Made by a program: the position numbers and the translations under genes. Below the pieces are notes generated by a model that was given only the letters and a program-made list of their open reading frames with translations, was not told where the DNA came from and searched no databases. From positions 36,780,230 to 36,844,229 of the forward strand of contig CM051516.1 of assembly GCA_028015205.1 (NCBI GenBank): a stretch of 64,000 nucleotides of DNA. Reading direction: 5' to 3'. The DNA comes from Mytilisepta virgata (lineage: Eukaryota; Mollusca; Bivalvia; Mytilida; Mytilidae). This document shows, piece after piece, positions 57,896-64,000 of the stretch; the stretch's first letter is position 1, and every line of letters begins with the position of its first letter.

Positions 57896-58077
57896 GAACC
57901 CAGACTGTTCGTCGCTTATGATTTTATTCATTGCAGAATAAAGCTGAAATATGTGTTGGGGGAGGGGATGGAAGGGGATGGGAGAGGTATAGCCAATAAA
58001 AAAGGCTATACATGGCTTTAATCACTGCAGAAAGGAGCTTTCTGGATCTAAAAACAGCTAAAATTAGTTTTAAAACT

Positions 58078-58528
58078 AGATGTACTGTGAGCAAAGCTCA
58101 CAAAGGATACCCCCCGCTTTGAAGTCCAATTATCTCCCTTGTATGATATCGGAAAGCAAAGATTTTTCTTCATGCACATCTTTGGATGATGTACTTCCTT
58201 TCTGTAAAGTTTCGTTGAAATCCATTGAGCGGTCTAGGAGGAGTTGCGCTTACCAGGTTCATATATAATGTACAAGCCAAAAAAAAATAGAAGTGCAATT
58301 ATCTCCCTTGTGTGATATCGGAAAGCAAAGATTTTTCTTCATGCACATCTTTGGATGATGTACTTCCTTTCTGTAAAGTTTCGTTGAAATCCATTGAGCG
58401 GTCTAGGAGGAGTTGCGCTTACAAGATATATGGACAGATGGACAAACAGACGGACAGACAGACAGACAGACGGACAAGGTGATTCCTATATACCCCCCCC
58501 CCCCCAAACTTTGTTTGCGGGGGGTATA
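58078..58528 (+). mobile_element. Pearl-like element with near-identical modules
   Basis: Starts 'agatgtactgtgagcaaagc' (hairpin agctttgctcaca-type) with 'ggataccccccgctttg'. Two modules of about 171 bp (58125 and 58296) are identical over roughly 150 bp, from 'gatatcggaaagcaaag' to 'gaggagttgcgctta'. The tail has (GACA/GACG)n, a C13 run, and 'aactttgtttgcggggggta'. The ends 'ataccccccgctttg' and 'tttgcggggggtat' are inverted. Confidence 0.82.
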
Positions 58529-58989
58529 ACTACAAAAAAGTCTGTTAACTCCTAGGAAGATTGATTTGATGAAAACTATTATGTATTGTTTTAAAAGACT
58601 TTGTATCTTTCTTATAGACTTTATACAATCAATACCACATTGACATACAAACTACTTTATATAATACTATGCCACTACTAATTATCTTCCAGATCATACC
58701 AAATCAATCTCTCAGGAAAAATTTTATGTTTTAATTTTAATGATTCTTTTGAGATTTTATTCCTAAATTTTCCAAGGATTCTTCTTAAACATTTCCAAAT
58801 GGAAAGGTTCTCCTGGATAAATTCCCAAATGGAAAAGCATAATTGTCCAAATTGAAGGACTTAAATTCATCACTGACAATTGTCAATACTTACTAAATGA
58901 GTAGATTTTTTAAACAAAATATTCATTTACTTTGAATGGAAAATGATCAAAATTGCATCCATATCATTCCAGTTATCTACATGTAACAA

Positions 58990-59500
58990 ACATATCTGAT
59001 TTATGAGGGGCGGAAGGACCTTTTCAGGGACACCGGGATCTGCCATTTTATTTTACGGGAATTCGGGATTTAATGAAATAATCGATGGGAATTTGTGATT
59101 TACTCTGAGTGGGATCCGGGAAAATATCTTTTATTGCAATGGAAATTCGGGATTTTTTGCTAACAGGAAAGGATTTTTCATAAGTAAATATTTTTTCTTC
59201 ACTATTTTTAAGTCAATTAAGTTTTATCTAAAACTATATGATAATTAACTAGGGAAAATGACAAATAGATACTTTTATGTCATCTCGTATGAGGGTCTTG
59301 AGAAATTATGTAAGAATTCAGATTTTTTTCATGTCTTTCACCAGTATCTTTCATTTGCTAACACTACTTCCAGTAGCAGACAAATTTTTGAAAAATGGAA
59401 TTGAGTTGTTTTTTACGGGAAATCGGGAATGGCCTGTTTTTTTATTGGAAATTGGGATCCATCATTTATTTTCACAGGAATACAGGATGAGACCCACTCT
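58990..59500. repeat. Degenerate repeat of a 'cgggaattcgggat' motif
   Basis: Motifs of the type 'acgggaattcgggattt', 'gtgggatccggga', 'ggaaattcgggatttttt', 'acgggaaatcgggaat' and 'ggaaattgggatcc' recur at irregular spacing. No coding frame. GC content is locally higher than in the surroundings. Confidence 0.55.
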
Positions 59501-59502
59501 TA

Positions 59503-61257
59503 CCCCCTCCACCCCTCACTGATGCATGTAGTTAATCCCACTTTCTCATCCTTACTCTCTCCTCCCTACAAAGAACTTTTACCTTAAAGGTCTTACAGTA
59601 ATTTCAAGATGAAGCACAGCAATACAAGTGCATTTCACTTGTTTTTATAATGAACAATACCACTACATAATATAATTGAAAGGATATGGTGGATCTGCAC
59701 ATTCATGTGACGAAAGTCTGAGCAAAGGACAACACCTTTATTGCCGATTTTTATCTTATTGATATAGTGATGCCTTCAATAACCCCTCAACCCATATCTG
59801 AGTTTTGAGCAAGCTCTCAGGCTGATATTTGTTTCTTTGGGTTGATATGGGATATATCACATAAAAACCCCATATCATATTCATCATTTATCATATACTG
59901 TTTAGCTTTGATATAAGTAGTTTTGCCCAATACAGCTGGAAGTGAACTACGGGATGATATGGATATCATCCCGCTGGGAAATCCATATCGTACCACTATA
60001 GAATCTTGTGATCTTAATGTACAACTGTAAAAAATAAACAGTATAAGATAAAGAGAATACGATAAGGGGTTTTTGGGATATATGAAAAAACTGTATATAA
60101 CATAGATATCTACTCTGACGTAATCTCTCCACCTCTATTGAACCTCTGTGTTACTGAAGGTCGTAGCTGCGACAGTAATCAACAATTCTAATATGGCATG
60201 CTGTTTTCGCTTTGCAAATATATTTTTAAATTTTTGATTTATTATGAGTAGCATGCACATGAATATCATAGATAATATCAAATAGCCATATTTTTTTTAT
60301 TTTACCAAAAGAACTGTTAGATCAGGGAAATACTGTAACTGGTTTGACTTTTTGGCTCCAAAATGCAATAAAATATAATGAAAAGTAAGTTTCATTGTTG
60401 TCAAAAGTTATTTTAATATTTTTCTACAATTTCGGCTTTCATTTTTAGAAGCTTTAAAATCAAACAGCTGTCATTTGACTAAAGCCTTATAGTACCACTT
60501 TGTTTACCTAATTTCTGTTTTTGTTATATTAGAATCAAAATAAGTCATAGCAGCCATACGTTTCCTATTAGATTTTACATAGGTAACATAATATTTGCTT
60601 AAATCTTACCCCTTGCTGATGCTTGGGATAAAATTTGGCTCATTATACCCACATTGAAATCTCCAACAAACGTGTGGCTGCCTTGAATTATTTCTTAAAT
60701 TACACACAAAAATATCAAGTACTCATATGCATTAACTCCTTATTATCATACAAAAGATCACAAAATTTTTAGTGACAGTTAAGAAGTTTATATTTACCTC
60801 AGCAGAACAAGCACTACATCAATTTATTCTCTGCCAATGGATTGGGTGCATATGCTGGATCCTGTACATTATAATTAATGCTGGACACTTTGGATAAGAA
60901 TCTGTGGTGTTGTTGGATTCTCTGCATCCGAATTAGATCTAGTGAATCCTATTTATCCCAGTTATTTATATTGGATCCCTCGGATTAGTGACAATGCATC
61001 CAATAAGCGGTTGGATACAATTCATCCGAATCATCAAATTTTATGAAACTGACATCACTGTTGATTTGACTTAAAATCAATATACATTAGTATATTAGTA
61101 TATGATATACATAAAATGTTTTTAATTTCTATGAATTATTTATTTAAACAATTTTTTTTTTACAAAATACAAAATCAATGTAGAGACGGATTAAAAGCTT
61201 TGAATTAATAATGAATATTACCATCTCACTTATCTCGCTTTTTATAACATTTGGTTA
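59503..61257. other. Noncoding DNA with short palindromes
   Basis: Contains GGGATGATAT-GG-ATATCATCCC at 59951-59972 and a 'ggat(c)c'-rich stretch at 60850-61030. No gene found. Confidence 0.5.
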
Positions 61258-61650
61258 TGGTTAAATTTTCGCAAAATGTCGAGTAATTTCAAAAACTGAG
61301 GAATGTGATTGGACGAAATAATTCCCATTTGATGTGTGTGTATTGTCCCATTTTGATACAAACAAGGAGTGTTGAGAAAAATGTCTTTGTGTCCAGAAGT
61401 AATATTGGCTATGAAAGGGATTGGAAATTAGTTCAGAGCAGATTTTGCAGCTATACTCGTATGTGATTAACTAGATTTAAATAAATAAACTAAGGAAATA
61501 ACATTACAGGGAATCCCATTCTTGGATTCATGAAATAAAACAAAATAATGACAAAATTTAACATTATCAATTGCTATGCAGGAGAGAGAGATAAGCAGGC
61601 GTGATTAAGTTTAGTAAGAATTTGTATGCTTTGACAGAGCATGACATAAG
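61258..61650 (+). repeat. Old dispersed repeat, copy 2
   Basis: Diverged partner of 40215-40560 in the same orientation (shared 'gtaatttcaaaaa', 'ggaatgtgatt', 'aaattagttcagagc', 'attatcaattg'). Confidence 0.55.
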
Positions 61651-61865
61651 AAATGACCATTTTTTTAAAATAAAAAACTCTCAGTTCTTGTACATTAGCA
61701 ATAACACCTGGTATGTCTCAACTTCAATGAGCCACCAACTCATCCTTTAAAGAAATTTTAATTGGTGGCCTCACTACAATAATAATTCCCCAATACCAAA
61801 CATATCTAGAAATATATCAAATCACTGCTAATAACCTCTTTTATCACAGAGAGACTTTTCTTGCA

Positions 61866-62108
61866 TGTGTGATATCTCCGATATGACTTTTATCACATGA
61901 CGGATATGACTATTCTTTCATGACAGATATGACTATTCTTGCATCTCCCATATGACTTTTATCACATGACTGATATGACTATTCTTTCATGACTGATATG
62001 ACTATTCTTGCATGTTTAATATGAGCATTCTTGCATGTTTAATATGAGCATTCTTGCATGTCTGATATGACTTTAGTCTTTCATGTGTGATATGACTATT
62101 CTTATACA
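61866..62108. repeat. 23-bp tandem repeat, about ten units
   Basis: Unit 'tgatatgactattcttgcat' plus three bases, with variants ('ttttatcacatgac', 'ttctttcatgac', 'gagcattcttgcatgtt'). Neighbouring units alternate, which suggests that pairs were duplicated together. Confidence 0.9.
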
Positions 62109-64000
62109 TCAGATATCAGATATATGGAAGTCTTGGGATGATACCAGGGACAGTCTAGAAAATGACATGTAATAATCTATAAGTATCAATAAATTATCCA
62201 TCCTTCTTTCCTATTTGCTGGTTATAATTTCAAGATTACCTTGTTAACATATGAACTGACATGGAAAATCTAACTCTATTATCACAAAAACTCAAATAAT
62301 TACGTGTTATATTTGTAGTTTATTGATAATTATTACAATGGATATTTGGCTTGGCTAATAAGAACATAATAGGCCAGATAAAATGAGTTCTTAGATTTAC
62401 ATCCCCTGTATTTAGACTTAAACTTATTTTTGTACTAGTTATTTCAAATATGTGAATTATAAAATGTTAATTCTTTACCCCAAAAATAGCACAAAAAACA
62501 ATGAAAACCTGGTCCTTGTTTCACAAAAATATGTTTTATTGCAAGTGTGACATTTTAAAAATTATTCACGATTAATTCTAGTCACATGAATTTTTGATGA
62601 AATTGTGTCCTGCCTGTCTAAGTCAATTTAACAAAAAAGTTGGTCATATCTAGGAAATGATTGAGAGTATTTTTTATTTATTTTTTTTTGGAGGGGGGAA
62701 AGGTATGCAGAAAAGAACCTCAATCATGTGGTGTACACAAAATAACCTGCATAATAATGTGCACTGAGGATATTCTGAATAGACCGAAAACAAAATTACA
62801 GCCAATCCTTTAAATTTAATTCAAATGAGTGATTCAATGTCTAAGATGTTGGGATTCCCCACATCCTAGTAGAAAAGAAACCTTTATTGACAGACAGAAA
62901 AAAGTCAACCTATCAAATGACACATTTCATCAAATATTAAATTTTACATGATAAACTAAAAATAAACCTTTTTGTGATATCTAATACTAAAACAAACTGC
63001 ATTAAAGTTTTATTAAAATCATTGTGACATAAAATTAAAGCTTTCTCTTTTTATTGGAAACTGATCTGTGTAAAAGATCTCAAATTGTATATCTGTCTTC
63101 ATATAACTAACGTATTTGCTCGACTTAATTTCATACCAAATGTAATCAACCATGTCTTGATATTTTACCTTATAGCGGAACTTCTCAAATTAAACTGTGT
63201 GAAATGAAAGAATTATCAGGAAAGCCTATTGATTGGAAACGTGTAATTCTATTTGATGTTATTGTTATATCTGGTAGAATATTTTCCTGGTGACTCGTAC
63301 CCTGCATCTTTTTATTTTCATAGTAGTTTGGCAATTCATCAGTATAATTGTGGCAAACTTGAATTTTGATATTCACTTAAAGCAGGTTTTTCAGCAATGA
63401 CCCATGCCAAGATTTGAAGGCTTTCTTGAGCTGTGACTTTATCATATGAATTTTGTACAACTGCTATTTATCAGTCAATGCTGCACTAAAAAGATAAAGT
63501 GGTGCAATTTGATCTAGAAATTTTACTCTATATAAAGATGAAAATGTAAAAATATGGGGGAAGCATTCAAAAGGACTGAACTAAAGGAAAGACTGATTAT
63601 ATCTAAGAGTCCTCAGCTAGCACTTAACAATGAGCAACATCCTAACTCTCAAAACAAGTTCTAAATGGCCCAATAAATAATGGTGTAAGAAAATCAACAA
63701 AAGTAAAAAGCGTTTCCTACAACAAACATATAACAATAGGGGAAGGGTACAGGAAACAGCCACTTAAAATACGAAAGAACTTTTAGTGAGCAAGCTTACA
63801 TAATCCCTCATGAAAAAATGGTTCCCCATTTTAGATTAACCTGAAAACTGAAATCATCCAAGTTATTGAAAAGCAGAAACCTTCATTTAATTTGACAAGG
63901 ATCTAAAGAAAAATGAAGGTGCTATCGGAGCGACAACCAAGTGATGAAAGACAGACAGACAGACCATTCAAAAAAATTATACTCCCAGCAACATCAGTAT
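62109..64000. other. Noncoding DNA, ends in an element fragment
   Basis: No gene supported. At 63915-63965 the sequence 'ggtgctatcggagcgacaac' and (GACA)n looks like part of a modular repeat cut by the window end. Confidence 0.5.

Overview
The window is a 64 kb piece of an AT-rich animal genome. I read it as a bivalve mollusc, most likely a mussel of the Mytilus type. Three things support this: short exons with GT-AG introns; a dense population of modular repeats that end in (GGAC)n/(GACA)n tracts and a terminal hairpin, as in the pearl-type elements described from bivalves; and long stretches without coding potential. No tRNA, rRNA, CRISPR or bacterial-type operon was seen. The species is an inference.

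Three protein-coding loci can be supported. (1) A complete five-exon plus-strand gene (18536-24993) encodes a predicted 343-residue type I membrane protein: signal peptide, divergent SUEL/rhamnose-binding-lectin-like domain, CUB domain, Thr/Pro-rich stalk, one membrane span, and a short tail with NPAY and YNYM motifs. All introns are phase 1. (2) Four consecutive minus-strand exons (39726 down to 32262) encode part of the second helicase cassette of ASCC3. The 5' and 3' exons of this large gene were not recognised. (3) A minus-strand coding exon (52038-50644) encodes a 464-residue type II membrane glycosyltransferase of family GT92. If the ASCC3 copy is intact, the GT92 gene, and perhaps the receptor gene, lie within or beside its very long introns.

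The most interesting structure is a 4.9 kb retroelement at 45005-49891, read on the minus strand. Its terminal sequences are arranged as A1 - ORFs - B1A2 - B2, the split direct repeats typical of PAT/Ngaro-type tyrosine-recombinase retrotransposons (order DIRS). Both repeat pairs look identical by eye, so the insertion should be young. It carries a SAM-like/CCCH/reverse transcriptase reading frame and an RNase H with all four acidic catalytic residues, but no room for a tyrosine recombinase. The RT and RNase H frames are separated by a one-base frame change at an A7 run.

Region by region: 1-1.6 kb compound repeat with (CGA)n; 2-8 kb two weak candidate exons and a 1.5 kb, 27-bp-unit minisatellite; 8-12 kb three modular repeats; 12-18.4 kb featureless AT-rich DNA; 18.4-25 kb receptor gene; 25-32 kb repeats; 32-40 kb ASCC3 exons with MITE-like and tandem repeats in the introns; 40-45 kb decayed repeats; 45-49.9 kb retroelement; 50-50.4 kb pogo/Tigger-like MITE; 50.6-52 kb GT92; 52-64 kb repeats, palindromes and noncoding DNA.
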